Notes: generated by a model from the sequence alone, not told the origin. 64,000 bases of DNA from Maribacter sedimenticola (GCF_900188415.1 NZ_FZNV01000003.1:434001-498000), one strand, 5' to 3'; positions 9,439 to 18,453 are shown, counted from the first letter of the stretch. Numbers and translations are program-made.

Positions 9439-9446
9439 CAAATGTA
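9439..9446 (-). promoter_or_regulatory. Putative -7 box (TACATTTG) for the CGS-family gene
   Basis: Minus-strand TACATTTG, an exact TAnnTTTG match about 20 bases from the preferred ATG at 9419. It argues against the start at 9428. Confidence 0.4.
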
Positions 9447-9503
9447 TCGTTATCTTCTGACGAATACAATGAAGGTGTATTTTTACATAAAACTTGACCT
9501 TAC

Positions 9504-10247
9504 ATGAACAATAGATTCTTTTGCCTACTTACACTATTCTTTATCTTAAGTTGTGAAACCAAAGAAGAACTGACCTTTGAACCTTTATCCATTTCAAAAA
9601 AAGAGTGCCAAGACTGTTCCTTTGTAACCATTAACGTTCCTAAGGCCATAGGAAATTCTAAATTGGCAAACACAATAAACATTGCCATTAGTGAGGAAAT
9701 TATTTCATGGTTAAGCTTTAACGAGACCGGGAAGGCCAATAATATCAAAGAAGGTATAGATGCATTTATAACGGACTATAACGAACTTAAAAATAAATAT
9801 CCAGAGGAATCCATGCCATGGGAGGCTACTATAAATGGAGATATTGTTTTTGACAATGGGCAGATATTGACCATACAATTAGAATCATACCTTTTTACAG
9901 GAGGGGCACACGGCATTAATTCTGTACGATTTTTGAATTTTAACAAGTTAAACGCAACGGAACTCTACAGAGAAGAATTATTTACATCCAAAGAAACTTT
10001 TACCTCCTATGCCGAAGAAGTTTTTAGAACACAGGAACATATACCTGCAGAAGCGAATATTAATAGTACTGGTTTTATGTTTGAAACAGAAACTTTTTAT
10101 TTACCTGAAAATATTGGATACACTGATGACGGGCTCCTACTTTATTATGAACCATATGAAATTGCATCCTATGCTGATGGGCCCATTACCTTGTTATTAC
10201 CCTATAAAGAAGTAAACAGCTATTTAAAACTTGCCGTAACTCCTTAA
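9504..10247 (+). CDS. Lipoprotein with DUF4163/DUF3298-like domains
   Basis: 247-residue predicted lipoprotein: signal MNNRFFCLLTLFFILSC with the acceptor Cys near residue 17. The body resembles the DUF4163 plus DUF3298 pair (RsiV-like fold): a strand-rich N-terminal half with LTIQLESYLFTGGAHG near residue 130, the TGGAHG motif being typical, and a C-terminal half with FYLPENIGYTDDGLLLYYEPYEIASYADG near residues 190-220. Members are secreted or membrane-tethered; RsiV binds lysozyme, but no such role can be claimed here. The stop codon shares the palindrome TTAA (10244-10247) with the stop of the converging gene. Confidence 0.85.
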   Translation: MNNRFFCLLTLFFILSCETKEELTFEPLSISKKECQDCSFVTINVPKAIGNSKLANTINIAISEEIISWLSFNETGKANNIKEGIDAFITDYNELKNKYPEESMPWEATINGDIVFDNGQILTIQLESYLFTGGAHGINSVRFLNFNKLNATELYREELFTSKETFTSYAEEVFRTQEHIPAEANINSTGFMFETETFYLPENIGYTDDGLLLYYEPYEIASYADGPITLLLPYKEVNSYLKLAVTP

Positions 10248-10705
10248 CCTAAATGTTTTAAAAGCAAGGTTATGGTATTAGCATGCAAGCCTTCATGAAA
10301 TAAATTAAACCCTATGGCGTCCTCTACGTTTCTTAAGGTAACTTTTGCGCTGGTAGTATACTCTTTATACTCTTTAAAAAGTTGGGTTTCATAATCCTCT
10401 TTGATCCATTCTACGGTAGAAATCAAAAAATCCGCAACCATCATTATTTCCTCATCCGAAGCAGTTCCATCAGGAACGGTGCCCTTCATAAATTTATCTA
10501 CTAATTCTTTTGGCACTCTCATTTGAAGCCCACTGAATTTATAACATAAAAGCTGTTGGGTCACTACCGTATGCGCAATATTCCAAAAAATATTATTGTT
10601 GAACCCTTCTGGTATTGCCAATAGTTTTTCTTTGGGGGTATTCGTTAAAACTTTATGTAGGTTTTTTCGATTTTGAAGTGTGATTTCCAATAAATTCTCG
10701 ACCAT
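10244..10705 (-). CDS. DinB-like (four-helix bundle) protein
   Basis: 153-residue DinB/YfiT-like four-helix-bundle protein, cytoplasmic, possibly metal-binding or thiol-transferase related. Histidines in NIAHTVVTQQ near residue 45 and in LFHEGLHANTITLLLK near residue 138 sit where the family usually places its metal triad. The ATG at 10705 (MVENLLEITL) was chosen; a frame extension to 10825 would overlap the divergent ArsC-like gene and encodes no family sequence. The product function is unknown. Confidence 0.85.
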   Translation of the reverse strand: MVENLLEITLQNRKNLHKVLTNTPKEKLLAIPEGFNNNIFWNIAHTVVTQQLLCYKFSGLQMRVPKELVDKFMKGTVPDGTASDEEIMMVADFLISTVEWIKEDYETQLFKEYKEYTTSAKVTLRNVEDAIGFNLFHEGLHANTITLLLKHLG

Positions 10706-10807
10706 TATTTCCTGTTTAATAGGATGTAAAAATAGTACAATTAAAGGGAAATGGGTTTCTTTGCAAACGATTAAGCAAAGAAAAGCAAAACAAACGTTTA
10801 ACCTATC

Positions 10808-11161
10808 ATGAAAAAAATATACCACCTAAGTTCTTGCTCTACGTGCCAGCGAATTATCAAAGAACTGCAACCACTTGCCAATTTTGAACTACAGGATATT
10901 AAAGCAACTCCTATTACCAAAAAGCAATTAGAACACATGCATACCTTATCCAATAGTTATGAAGCATTGTTCAGCAAAAGGGCCATACTATATAGGGAAC
11001 GCAATTTAAAGGAACAGAACCTTACAGAGGAAGATTTTAAAAATTTAATCTTGGAACAATATACCTTCTTAAAAAGACCTGTAATCATTAATGAGAATGA
11101 TATTTTTATTGGCAATAGCAAAAAAGTGGTAGAAGCCGCAAAAAAGGCTATACACCATTGA
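10808..11161 (+). CDS. ArsC/Spx-family thioredoxin-fold protein
   Basis: 117-residue ArsC-family protein with thioredoxin fold. The N-terminal motif SCSTCQR (Cys at about 9 and 12) gives a CxxC pair rather than the single Cys of glutaredoxin-linked arsenate reductase, closer to Spx/YffB-type members. The downstream KRPV (about residue 90) carries the arginine-containing loop before the cis-proline found across the family. Arsenate reductase is the common label; the CxxC makes a thiol-redox role equally likely. The TGA stop overlaps the TTG start of the next gene (TTGA), so the two are translationally coupled. Confidence 0.88.
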   Translation: MKKIYHLSSCSTCQRIIKELQPLANFELQDIKATPITKKQLEHMHTLSNSYEALFSKRAILYRERNLKEQNLTEEDFKNLILEQYTFLKRPVIINENDIFIGNSKKVVEAAKKAIHH

Positions 11162-12075
11162 GCAAAAGACTACTTGCAATACTTGCGGCCGTAGGGGCAA
11201 CTACTATCTATGGTATTAACCACACTATAGCCAAAGGCGTTATGCCCCATTATGTGCAGCCCTTTGGTTTTATAATCTTAAGGGTGTTGGGTGCGGCCAT
11301 TTTGTTTTGGGCCATTTCCTTCCTTGGACCCAAAGAACGTATAGACCCAAGAGATTACCTTAGAATGCTTGTTTGTGCCCTTTTGGGCATGGCCCTTAAT
11401 ATGTTGGTCTTTTTTAAAGGCTTATCCTTATCTACTCCGATCAACAGTGCGGTGTTGATTACAACCACGCCGATCATTGTATTGATTTTATCCGCAGTTA
11501 TTCTCAAGGAAAAGATTTCCGGTAGAAAAATTCTTGGTATAAGTATTGGTTTAATTGGTGCACTGGGCCTTATACTCTTTGGAACCGAGATACGTATGGA
11601 TGCTCCAAATATACCGTTGGGAAATTTTTTAATCTTTATGAATTCCATGTTCTACGGCTCATACCTAGTTGTAGTAAAAGTACTTATTACAAAATATCAC
11701 CCCTTTACCTTTATGAAATGGCTTTTTAGTTTAGGGGTACTTATATGTCTACCCTTTGGATATGAAGAATTTATGGACATATCATGGTCCACTCTTCCAA
11801 TAAATGCATATGGAGCTATTGCTTTTGTAATATTGGGCACAACTTTTTGCACCTATCTATTTAACATATTTGCCCTTTCCCAACTAAAGGCATCTACCTT
11901 AAGTGCATTTGTATATGTACAACCTCTAGTTGGTATTGCCTACGCCATTATCAGCGGACAAGACCATCTTACTTTTATTAAAATTATAGCAGCATGTCTT
12001 GTTCTAATTGGGGTTTATTTGGCCAGCAGAAAACCCAAATTATCCGGTACCAGGGTCAGCAATGGAGACAACTAA
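11158..12075 (+). CDS. EamA/DMT-family permease
   Basis: 305-residue inner-membrane protein with about ten hydrophobic segments in two EamA repeats (roughly 5-135 and 150-285), typical of drug/metabolite transporters. The first repeat carries the INHTIAKG and LRVLGAAILFW stretches. The substrate is unknown. The start is TTG at 11158, inside the stop of the ArsC-like gene; no in-frame ATG lies nearby before the first membrane segment. Charged residues at the C-terminus (RKPKLSG) face the cytoplasm by the usual rule. The gene converges on the GntR regulator gene 12 bases later. Confidence 0.88.
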   Translation: MSKRLLAILAAVGATTIYGINHTIAKGVMPHYVQPFGFIILRVLGAAILFWAISFLGPKERIDPRDYLRMLVCALLGMALNMLVFFKGLSLSTPINSAVLITTTPIIVLILSAVILKEKISGRKILGISIGLIGALGLILFGTEIRMDAPNIPLGNFLIFMNSMFYGSYLVVVKVLITKYHPFTFMKWLFSLGVLICLPFGYEEFMDISWSTLPINAYGAIAFVILGTTFCTYLFNIFALSQLKASTLSAFVYVQPLVGIAYAIISGQDHLTFIKIIAACLVLIGVYLASRKPKLSGTRVSNGDN

Positions 12076-12087
12076 GGAAATGATGTA

Positions 12088-12708
12088 TTAACTTAAATGA
12101 GATTTCCTGGTGTTTTCCAGATGCACCTTTATGGCATTCACGGCCACGTCCTCATCTCTATGGTGCATGGCAGATATTATATTCAAATGTTCCTGCATGA
12201 CCATATTCAACGGCCTTGAAATACCAACAAGATCCATAAGTGATGTAATCTTAGCAGTTTTAAAAAGGTTGTATAACATACTATTTCCACAATTTTTAGC
12301 AATAAATTCATGGAAATAACAATCTATCTTATGAAATACATAGAGGCTTTGAGGACCTTTTTCAAAAGGTACCAGCAATTGCCTTAAATCATCTATTTTA
12401 GATTGCGACGCATTTTTGGTAAAAAGTTGTACCGTCATGGTTTCAATGGCCATTCTACAATCAAACAAATCAGAAATTTCAATTTCACTCAACTCCCTCA
12501 CGGTAAGACCACTATCCGGTTCACCAACCAATAAGGACTCTTCCCTTAATTGTTGCAACACAATAGCAATGGAGCCATCGTTAATATTCAAGGTATGGGT
12601 CAAACGTTGATCGGTTATTAACTGTCCAGGAGATAATTTCTTGGTTACGATCAATTTTTTCACCTTTCCATATGTGTCTTGAAAAATATCTTCTGGGAGG
12701 TTGGCCAT
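12088..12708 (-). CDS. GntR-family regulator with FCD domain
   Basis: 206-residue one-component transcription factor. N-terminal winged helix (about residues 10-75, including LSPGQLITDQRL and the helix NDGSIAIVLQQLREESLL) and a C-terminal all-helical FCD ligand-binding domain (about 80-205). FCD metal-ligand-like residues are visible: Asp/His in DCYFHEFIA, His in MQEHLNII and His in KVHLENTR. FCD regulators usually respond to organic acids or sugar acids. The ligand and target cannot be read; the convergent EamA permease and the thioesterase upstream are the only neighbours. A TATATTTG box (12736-12743) precedes it. Confidence 0.88.
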   Translation of the reverse strand: MANLPEDIFQDTYGKVKKLIVTKKLSPGQLITDQRLTHTLNINDGSIAIVLQQLREESLLVGEPDSGLTVRELSEIEISDLFDCRMAIETMTVQLFTKNASQSKIDDLRQLLVPFEKGPQSLYVFHKIDCYFHEFIAKNCGNSMLYNLFKTAKITSLMDLVGISRPLNMVMQEHLNIISAMHHRDEDVAVNAIKVHLENTRKSHLS

Positions 12709-12735
12709 AAAGTAAATATACTAAAATAGGGTTAT

Positions 12736-12743
12736 CAAATATA
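12736..12743 (-). promoter_or_regulatory. Putative -7 box for the GntR regulator (TATATTTG)
   Basis: Minus-strand TATATTTG, an exact match 27 bases before the ATG at 12708. Confidence 0.4.
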
Positions 12744-12806
12744 ATAGAACACAATACAAATCAATGGGTTGCATAATTTGTTTAAAAAAATATCCTTTCT
12801 GTAATT

Positions 12807-13283
12807 TTATAACCCTTTATTGGGTACACGTGCAAACTTTCTTGAATCCTCTTTGGTAAGCACTTTAAAATTGGCCCCTTTTTCTACTGCGCTGAATGTT
12901 TTCAACAAATCATTGGTCAAGCCGGTCAATTTTCTAGTTTTCAAATCCATCCAAGCGCCCATCATTTCACAACGGGCTACATTTTCTCCTTTATGATTAT
13001 AAAAATTATGTTCAAATTCAAAAAACTTGGCATCTTCGCTCATCCCAACAATTTCCAACGAAACCTTCACTGGCTTTCCAGGAAACACTTCCTTGAAATA
13101 ATAAATATGCTCATAGAATACCACTGGTCCTATTTCATGAATTGCCATTGCCCTATGGTCAAACCCCAATTCCATTAAAAATGCCATTCTGGTATGACTC
13201 ATAAAATTCACATAGGCCGAATTAGCCAAATGCCGGTTTGCATCAACATCACTCCACCTAACTTCAAATTCTTTTAAGTACAT
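12807..13283 (-). CDS. Acyl-CoA thioesterase, hotdog fold
   Basis: 158-residue 4HBT-type hotdog thioesterase that hydrolyses acyl-CoA or related thioesters in the cytoplasm. The N-terminal block VRWSDVDANRHLANSAYVNF holds the catalytic Asp and the substrate-binding Asn/His of the YbgC/FatB-like branch. The rest is the usual beta-sheet, with a C-terminal basic tail. The substrate chain cannot be predicted. It stands alone, with the nitronate monooxygenase gene diverging 122 bases away. Confidence 0.88.
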   Translation of the reverse strand: MYLKEFEVRWSDVDANRHLANSAYVNFMSHTRMAFLMELGFDHRAMAIHEIGPVVFYEHIYYFKEVFPGKPVKVSLEIVGMSEDAKFFEFEHNFYNHKGENVARCEMMGAWMDLKTRKLTGLTNDLLKTFSAVEKGANFKVLTKEDSRKFARVPNKGL

Positions 13284-13405
13284 AAAATTATTTTTTTGCT
13301 ATGCATGCATAATACTCCCTAAAAATAACATAGTTTTGATTCGTATGGAATAAAGAACACGGTTTTTTATCCTTAATTTTAATTCTAGTTAAAAAATTAC
13401 ATATT

Positions 13406-14380
13406 ATGTCTATCAAACCTGCTTTCATTAATGAATTGGCATTACCGATCGTTGCTGCACCCATGTTTTTAATATCGGGGCCTAAATTGGTCATAGAATG
13501 TTGTAAAAATGGTATCGTAGGTACTTTTCCTGCGCTAAACCAACGAACTAGCGAAGGTTTTGAAGAATGGCTGATAGAAATAAAGACCGCATTGAAGAAA
13601 TATGAAGCGGAAACCGGCAAAAAAGCAGCACCCTTCGGCGTAAATTTAATAGTACATCCTACCAATCCTAGATTAGAGGCGGATATTAAACTGTGCGTAA
13701 AACATCAAGTACCATTGATAATTACTTCCTTAGGGGCAGTGTCGCAAGTAGTAGATGCCATTCATAGTTATGGCGGACTCGTATTCCATGATATCATTAA
13801 GAAAAGACATGCGGAAAAAGCGGCAGAGGCCGGGGTTGACGGATTAATTCTTGTTGCTGCGGGTGCAGGGGGTCATGCGGGTACCATTAATCCCATGCCA
13901 TTGGTAGCAGAAATAAAAAAATTCTTTCACAAGACCATCTTACTTTCCGGCTGTATCAGTACCGGTAGAGATGTTGCATCTGCACTTCAAATGGGAGCCG
14001 ACCTTGCCTACATGGGAACACGATTTATAAATACGGAAGAAAGTAAGGCTACACCGGAGTATAGAAAAATGATTATTGAAGCTGGCGCTAGCGATGTCGT
14101 ATATACCGCAGCAATCTCTGGAGTTCACGCCAACTTTCTAGGAGCAAGCCTTAAAGCCGCAGGTATTACCGAGGAGGATTTAAAAAAGGATGTAAAGATA
14201 GATTTTGGAAAAGAATTGGATACCGAAGCCAAGGCATGGAAAACCATTTGGTCTGCAGGGCAAGGTTCCGCTCTTATAAATGATACCGTACCTGTTTCAA
14301 CCTTAGTATCAAATTTAAAAACGGAATTTAAAGAGGCTATCCAGGAACAAATAAAAGTTTTGGAAACCTATCCTAAATAA
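13406..14380 (+). CDS. Nitronate monooxygenase (2-nitropropane dioxygenase family)
   Basis: 324-residue FMN-dependent TIM-barrel enzyme that oxidises alkyl nitronates such as propionate 3-nitronate. It shows the N-terminal PIVAAPMFLIS strand, the FGVNLIV strand, the FMN phosphate-binding GAGGHAG loop near residue 153, and LLSGCISTGRDVASALQMGADLAYMGTRF near 180-210. Length is normal. The downstream hydrolase starts 28 bases after the stop and has its own -7 box overlapping this stop codon, so co-transcription is possible but not required. Confidence 0.92.
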   Translation: MSIKPAFINELALPIVAAPMFLISGPKLVIECCKNGIVGTFPALNQRTSEGFEEWLIEIKTALKKYEAETGKKAAPFGVNLIVHPTNPRLEADIKLCVKHQVPLIITSLGAVSQVVDAIHSYGGLVFHDIIKKRHAEKAAEAGVDGLILVAAGAGGHAGTINPMPLVAEIKKFFHKTILLSGCISTGRDVASALQMGADLAYMGTRFINTEESKATPEYRKMIIEAGASDVVYTAAISGVHANFLGASLKAAGITEEDLKKDVKIDFGKELDTEAKAWKTIWSAGQGSALINDTVPVSTLVSNLKTEFKEAIQEQIKVLETYPK

Positions 14381-14385
14381 ATTTG
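14378..14385 (+). promoter_or_regulatory. Putative -7 box (TAAATTTG) for the YheT-like gene
   Basis: Exact TAnnTTTG match that includes the stop codon of the nitronate monooxygenase gene and lies 22 bases before the ATG at 14408. Confidence 0.35.
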
Positions 14386-14407
14386 TATTTAAAAGTTAAC
14401 CTCATAA

Positions 14408-15370
14408 ATGCCCATAATAGATTCATCATACCATCCTTCCCCAATATTTAGGAACGGACATTTCTCTACCATATATAACGGTCTATTTAGAAAGGTTGAT
14501 GATTTAGAACAGAAACGTATTAGAATTAACCTGCCCGATGAAGATTTTTTGGATACGGATTGGAGCTATGCCGCTGAAACCTCCAAAAAATTGGTCATTA
14601 TCATTCATGGACTGGAAGGAAGCTCCCAAAGGGCCTATGTAAAAGGCAGTGCTAAATTACTCTCACAAAAAGGTTTTGATATCTGCGCCATTAATCTAAG
14701 AGGCTGTAGCGGAACGGCCAACAATCTTTTTAGATCCTACCATTCTGGTGCTACGGAGGACTTACAATATGTAATGGACCATGTCCTGAACTTAAAAGTA
14801 TACCAGCAAATATTCCTCCATGGTTTTAGCCTTGGAGGCAATCTTTTACTAAAATATTTAGGGGAAAAAAGAAGCGTTCCGGACCAAATAAAAGGTGCAT
14901 CCGCCATTTCTGTACCCTGTCAACTAGCAGACTCCCTTTATCAACTATTGCAATATAAGAACGTACTTTATGCAAGAAGGTTTAAAGGAAACCTTTTAGA
15001 AAAATTAAAACAAAAGCAACAAGTATTTCCTGACCTGATCTCTAATGATGACATTAGAAACATAAAAAATCTTAAGGATTTTGATGATATCTATACCAGT
15101 AGGGCCCATGGTTTCAAAGATGCTATGGACTATTATGCAAAGAGCAGCAGTCTACAATTTTTAAAACATATTAATGTTCCTACTTTAATCATCAATGCCT
15201 TGAACGATTCCTTTTTAGGTCCTGAATGTTACCCTATAGAAATTGCAAAAAACCATACACACTTGTTTTTGGAGACTCCAAAATATGGTGGTCATGTTGG
15301 TTTTCATGGTGCAAAAAACCAAACGTATGCCGAAAGACGCACATTAGAATTTTTCGAGAATCTTTCCTGA
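14408..15370 (+). CDS. YheT-type alpha/beta hydrolase
   Basis: 320-residue alpha/beta hydrolase of the YheT/embryogenesis-associated EMB8 type. It shows the oxyanion strand IIIHGLEGSSQRAYV near residue 60, the nucleophile elbow GFSLGG near residue 140, the acid Asp in NALNDSFLG near 263, and the catalytic His in GGHVGFHG near 300. The family comprises probable carboxylesterases, some acting on membrane lipids; the substrate is unknown. The N-terminal FRNGHFSTIYNGLFR block is typical of this subgroup. Confidence 0.9.
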   Translation: MPIIDSSYHPSPIFRNGHFSTIYNGLFRKVDDLEQKRIRINLPDEDFLDTDWSYAAETSKKLVIIIHGLEGSSQRAYVKGSAKLLSQKGFDICAINLRGCSGTANNLFRSYHSGATEDLQYVMDHVLNLKVYQQIFLHGFSLGGNLLLKYLGEKRSVPDQIKGASAISVPCQLADSLYQLLQYKNVLYARRFKGNLLEKLKQKQQVFPDLISNDDIRNIKNLKDFDDIYTSRAHGFKDAMDYYAKSSSLQFLKHINVPTLIINALNDSFLGPECYPIEIAKNHTHLFLETPKYGGHVGFHGAKNQTYAERRTLEFFENLS

Positions 15371-15469
15371 ACATGAACATTTATACGTGCAATTTTTCAT
15401 AAATTTTTACAAAAATGTTAACCGTCTAAATATATTCCCTAAATCTATACGTACATTGCGTTTAAAAGC

Positions 15470-15505
15470 TAGGGTCACCATTAAAAATTCATATCTTAGA
15501 CCCTA
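15470..15505. promoter_or_regulatory. Inverted repeat upstream of the cytochrome c gene
   Basis: TAGGGTC (15470-15476) and GACCCTA (15499-15505) are exact reverse complements with a 22-base spacer, 35 bases before the cytochrome c ATG. It could be an operator half-site pair or a leader hairpin; no T run follows. Confidence 0.25.
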
Positions 15506-15539
15506 AATTGAGAGACAACTTTTAAAATATCGTAAACGT

Positions 15540-16019
15540 ATGCGCAAATTATTAACCTTATTAGCTCTTGGCACAATGATTATAGGTTGTGGTGAGAAAA
15601 AGGAAGAGAAGAAGGAAGGTTTTGAAATGAACAGAACCAAGAAGGAAGCTAAAACAGAAACTGCAACTGAAGGTGTTCCGGTTGATTTGGACAATAAAGG
15701 TGTTGGTCCAATAACCAGTGTAAAGTTCGATGATACTATAAACGAGGAAATGGCCGCTGCAGGAAAAGAAAAATTCCAAGCTATTTGTACCGCTTGCCAT
15801 ATGGCAGAACAACGTATGATAGGACCTGCGTTAAAAGGTGTTTATGAAAGAAGAAGTCCAGAATGGGTAATGAACATGATCATTAATCCAGACAAAATGT
15901 TGAAAGAAGACCCAATTGCCAAAGCTTTGTTGAAAGAATACAACAATGCCATTATGCTGAATCAAAACCTAAATGAGGAAGAAGCTCGCAACCTAGCGGA
16001 GTATTTACGTACTCTATAA
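15540..16019 (+). CDS. Lipoprotein class I cytochrome c
   Basis: 159-residue periplasmic, membrane-anchored cytochrome c. The signal ends at a lipobox Cys near residue 17 (MIIGCGEKK), followed by a Lys/Glu-rich linker. One heme site is visible: Cys83-x-x-Cys86-His87 (CTACH), with Met candidates for the sixth ligand in NMIINPDKM near residue 120. The spacing IGPALKGVYERR is typical of small class I cytochromes. The likely role is electron transfer to a terminal oxidase or a periplasmic enzyme; the partner is not in the window. A strong terminator follows, so it is monocistronic. Confidence 0.92.
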   Translation: MRKLLTLLALGTMIIGCGEKKEEKKEGFEMNRTKKEAKTETATEGVPVDLDNKGVGPITSVKFDDTINEEMAAAGKEKFQAICTACHMAEQRMIGPALKGVYERRSPEWVMNMIINPDKMLKEDPIAKALLKEYNNAIMLNQNLNEEEARNLAEYLRTL

Positions 16020-16040
16020 CTTCCATTGAAATTATACGCA

Positions 16041-16072
16041 AACCCTTTCAACAGTCTTGAAAGGGTTTTTTT
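16041..16072 (+). terminator. Terminator of the cytochrome c gene
   Basis: Perfect 10-bp stem AACCCTTTCA (16041-16050) and TGAAAGGGTT (16058-16067), 7-base loop, then five T (16068-16072). Confidence 0.85.
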
Positions 16073-16170
16073 ATGCTTTTTTTGTAATCCATTACTCCTC
16101 CAATCGGGTGAAGTATAAGAGAAAAATGTAATGAAAGGGTATTGCCTTACGACCAATGTAACCTAAGATA

Positions 16171-16872
16171 ATGAACATTACTATGCAAAATGATAAAATA
16201 AAAATAGATATAGTTTCTGATGTCGCCTGCCCTTGGTGCTATGTCGGAAAAAAAAGATTGGAAAAAGCCATTGCACAATGGAAAGGAGCTCCAATAGATA
16301 TAGAATGGCACCCTTTTCAATTAGATGCCAATATGCCTAAGGAAGGCTTGGACAGAGACACCTATCTTATAAATAAGTTCGGCAATTTGGAAGGCCCTTT
16401 GGAAATGACCAAGCGTTTGGTAGAAAACGGCAAAGAGGAAGGAATTACCTTTAACTTTGGACCAGAATGGCGCGCAGTAAATACGCTACCGCTTCACCAA
16501 TTACTACATGTTGCCGGTGAAGAAGGATTCAAGGATGTATTGAAAGAGCGATTGATGAAGGCATATTTTGATGAAAATCTCCATTTGAACAAACCGGAAG
16601 TACTCACTACCATTATGGAAGAATACGGCTGGCCAGAGGAAAAAACAAAAGAAATTTTAAAGAACGAAGACATTGCCTATAGTGTAAAACAAGAAATTGC
16701 ACATTATCAGCAACGTGGCGTAAACAGTGTACCGTTTTTTATCATAAATGATAAATATGGAATTAGCGGAGCACAACCTGCCACTGCTTTTTTAGAGGCA
16801 TTTGAGCAAGTGGCACCTTTGACCATTTTGAGCGAAGGTGACCATTGTGATTCCACAACAGGTATTTGTTAA
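16171..16872 (+). CDS. DsbA-family (FrnE-like) oxidoreductase
   Basis: 233-residue thioredoxin-fold protein with an inserted helical domain, of the FrnE/2-hydroxychromene-2-carboxylate isomerase-like DsbA subgroup. The active site CPWC is at about residues 20-23, the cis-Pro loop is GVNSVPFF near 188-195, and the C-terminal GDHCDSTTGIC carries two further Cys that could form a second redox pair. No signal peptide is visible, so it is probably cytoplasmic, as for FrnE. ATG 16171 or 16183 (MQNDKIKID) could be the start. The thioredoxin gene follows 28 bases later, suggesting a small thiol-redox operon. Confidence 0.9.
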   Translation: MNITMQNDKIKIDIVSDVACPWCYVGKKRLEKAIAQWKGAPIDIEWHPFQLDANMPKEGLDRDTYLINKFGNLEGPLEMTKRLVENGKEEGITFNFGPEWRAVNTLPLHQLLHVAGEEGFKDVLKERLMKAYFDENLHLNKPEVLTTIMEEYGWPEEKTKEILKNEDIAYSVKQEIAHYQQRGVNSVPFFIINDKYGISGAQPATAFLEAFEQVAPLTILSEGDHCDSTTGIC

Positions 16873-16900
16873 GCTATAAACCTATAAAAAGTAAGCTATT

Positions 16901-17197
16901 ATGAAAACATCATTTTCAAACATTATAGCCGGTGATACTCCGGTACTGGTAGACTTTTTTGCCGACTGGTGCGGCCCTTGTAAAACATTGGCCCCTATCC
17001 TTAAAGATGTCAAGGATGAACTGGGCGATGCAATTAAAATAGTAAAAATCGATGTCGATAAAAATCAATCCCTTGCCACTACCTATCAAGTAAGAGGGGT
17101 GCCTACCATGATATTGTACAAGAACGGAAAACAAGTTTGGAGACAATCTGGTGTAATACAGAAACGGGATTTGGTTGAAATCATAAAATCCCATTAA
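16901..17197 (+). CDS. Thioredoxin
   Basis: 98-residue thioredoxin-fold disulfide reductase, cytoplasmic. It shows FFADWCGPCK with Cys24 and Cys27, the KIDVDKN strand, and the cis-Pro loop GVPTMI. It lacks the first N-terminal strand and helix of long thioredoxins, as short Bacteroidetes forms do. It lies just behind the FrnE-like gene and probably shares its message. The stop codon shares the palindrome TTAA with the stop of the convergent lactonase-like gene. More than one thioredoxin is expected per genome, so I give no gene symbol. Confidence 0.92.
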   Translation: MKTSFSNIIAGDTPVLVDFFADWCGPCKTLAPILKDVKDELGDAIKIVKIDVDKNQSLATTYQVRGVPTMILYKNGKQVWRQSGVIQKRDLVEIIKSH

Positions 17198-18297
17198 TAA
17201 AATTTTAAACATACAGGACTTGGCAAATCAACCTCGTTGATAAAACTTAAGGTGCCTTTTTCAATATCCCTTTTGAAAACCACAATATTATTACTGCGTT
17301 GATTTGCCACAAGTACGTATGACCCACTGGGGTCAATAGTAAAATTCCTAGGCCAATCACCCTTTACAGGTTCTCTTGCCACCAAAGCTAATTTTCCGCT
17401 AGTTTCATTTACCTTGAAAATTACGATGGTATTTTCTCCACGATTAGATCCATAAAGATATTTACCGTCTGGGGACAAATGAATATCGGCACAGAAACTC
17501 TCGCCTTTAAAATTATCAGACAGGGTATTATAAACCGCTATGGTTTCATAACTCCCCCCTATTTTTTTAAACAAGGTAATCGTAGAGTTCAGCTCATTAA
17601 TGACATATAAAAAAATACCATTGGCAGAAGCCACAAAATGCCTTGGGCCTGCACCGCTTGCCAATACAAGTTCTTTCTGTTCGCTGGGAACAAAAACATT
17701 CTCCTGTTTACTATATTTTTTAATACGGTCCAAACCTAGATCGGCAACGAACAGTTCATCGTCGAAAAACTTGGCCATATGGGCATGGGCCGTCTTACTT
17801 GTATCTAATACCTTATGGTCAATTACTTGTGGAGATGGAAGCAAAGCTCCATTTTCTTGGGTATTATAAATTGTAAAATTGCCTCCTGTATAATTTGCCA
17901 CTGCAACATGACGACCATTGCCACTAACACCAACATAGCAAGGATTTGCCCCAAATGTGGACATCATATCCAATTTGGTAAGTACCGTATCCTTGACATC
18001 AAAAGTGGTAATTACTCCACTACCATCCTTATAATTATCTACCTCACCAACTGCATACAACGTTTTTTTATCCGGTGAAAACGTTATAAAGGAAGGATTT
18101 TCTATTTGGGCAGCCAAAGTTTGGTCACTAAGCCTTCCCGTATCCACATTAAAGTTAAACCTATAAATTCCCTCACTTCCATTCTTTGTATACGTGCCTA
18201 CAAAAAGTATTGCATCATTTGTATTTTTATCCATATCACAGCCAATCAAAAAAATGAAACCAAAAAACATTGGTAACAAAAATATTTTACTTTTCAT
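17194..18297 (-). CDS. Lactonase-family (YbhE-like) beta-propeller lipoprotein
   Basis: 367-residue seven-bladed beta-propeller of the lactonase/6-phosphogluconolactonase (YbhE) family. Repeats such as FITFSPDKKTLYAVGE, HVAVANYTGGN, HLSPDGKYLYGSNRGENT and FTIDPSGSYVLVANQRSNN mark the blades. Unlike cytosolic Pgl it carries a lipoprotein signal with acceptor Cys near residue 20 (FLIGCDMD), so it should be tethered in the envelope. A role in intracellular 6-phosphogluconolactone hydrolysis is therefore doubtful. Substrate unknown. Confidence 0.88.
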   Translation of the reverse strand: MKSKIFLLPMFFGFIFLIGCDMDKNTNDAILFVGTYTKNGSEGIYRFNFNVDTGRLSDQTLAAQIENPSFITFSPDKKTLYAVGEVDNYKDGSGVITTFDVKDTVLTKLDMMSTFGANPCYVGVSGNGRHVAVANYTGGNFTIYNTQENGALLPSPQVIDHKVLDTSKTAHAHMAKFFDDELFVADLGLDRIKKYSKQENVFVPSEQKELVLASGAGPRHFVASANGIFLYVINELNSTITLFKKIGGSYETIAVYNTLSDNFKGESFCADIHLSPDGKYLYGSNRGENTIVIFKVNETSGKLALVAREPVKGDWPRNFTIDPSGSYVLVANQRSNNIVVFKRDIEKGTLSFINEVDLPSPVCLKFY

Positions 18298-18453
18298 GTT
18301 GAAATAAATTTATCAGAATACTATAATTAAATATGATTCATATACCTATATAATTACTTCTATTAAAAATAGGAAAGTATTCGTCTATTCGTATGAATTT
18401 GCACAGGAATGTAACATTTACACTTTTATGGCACTAATATATAAAGTGATGAT

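Noticed and set aside
13288-13665. 125-codon minus-strand frame over the start of the nitronate monooxygenase gene
   Set aside because: It is antisense to a well-supported gene, has no family features and is a shadow of codon composition.
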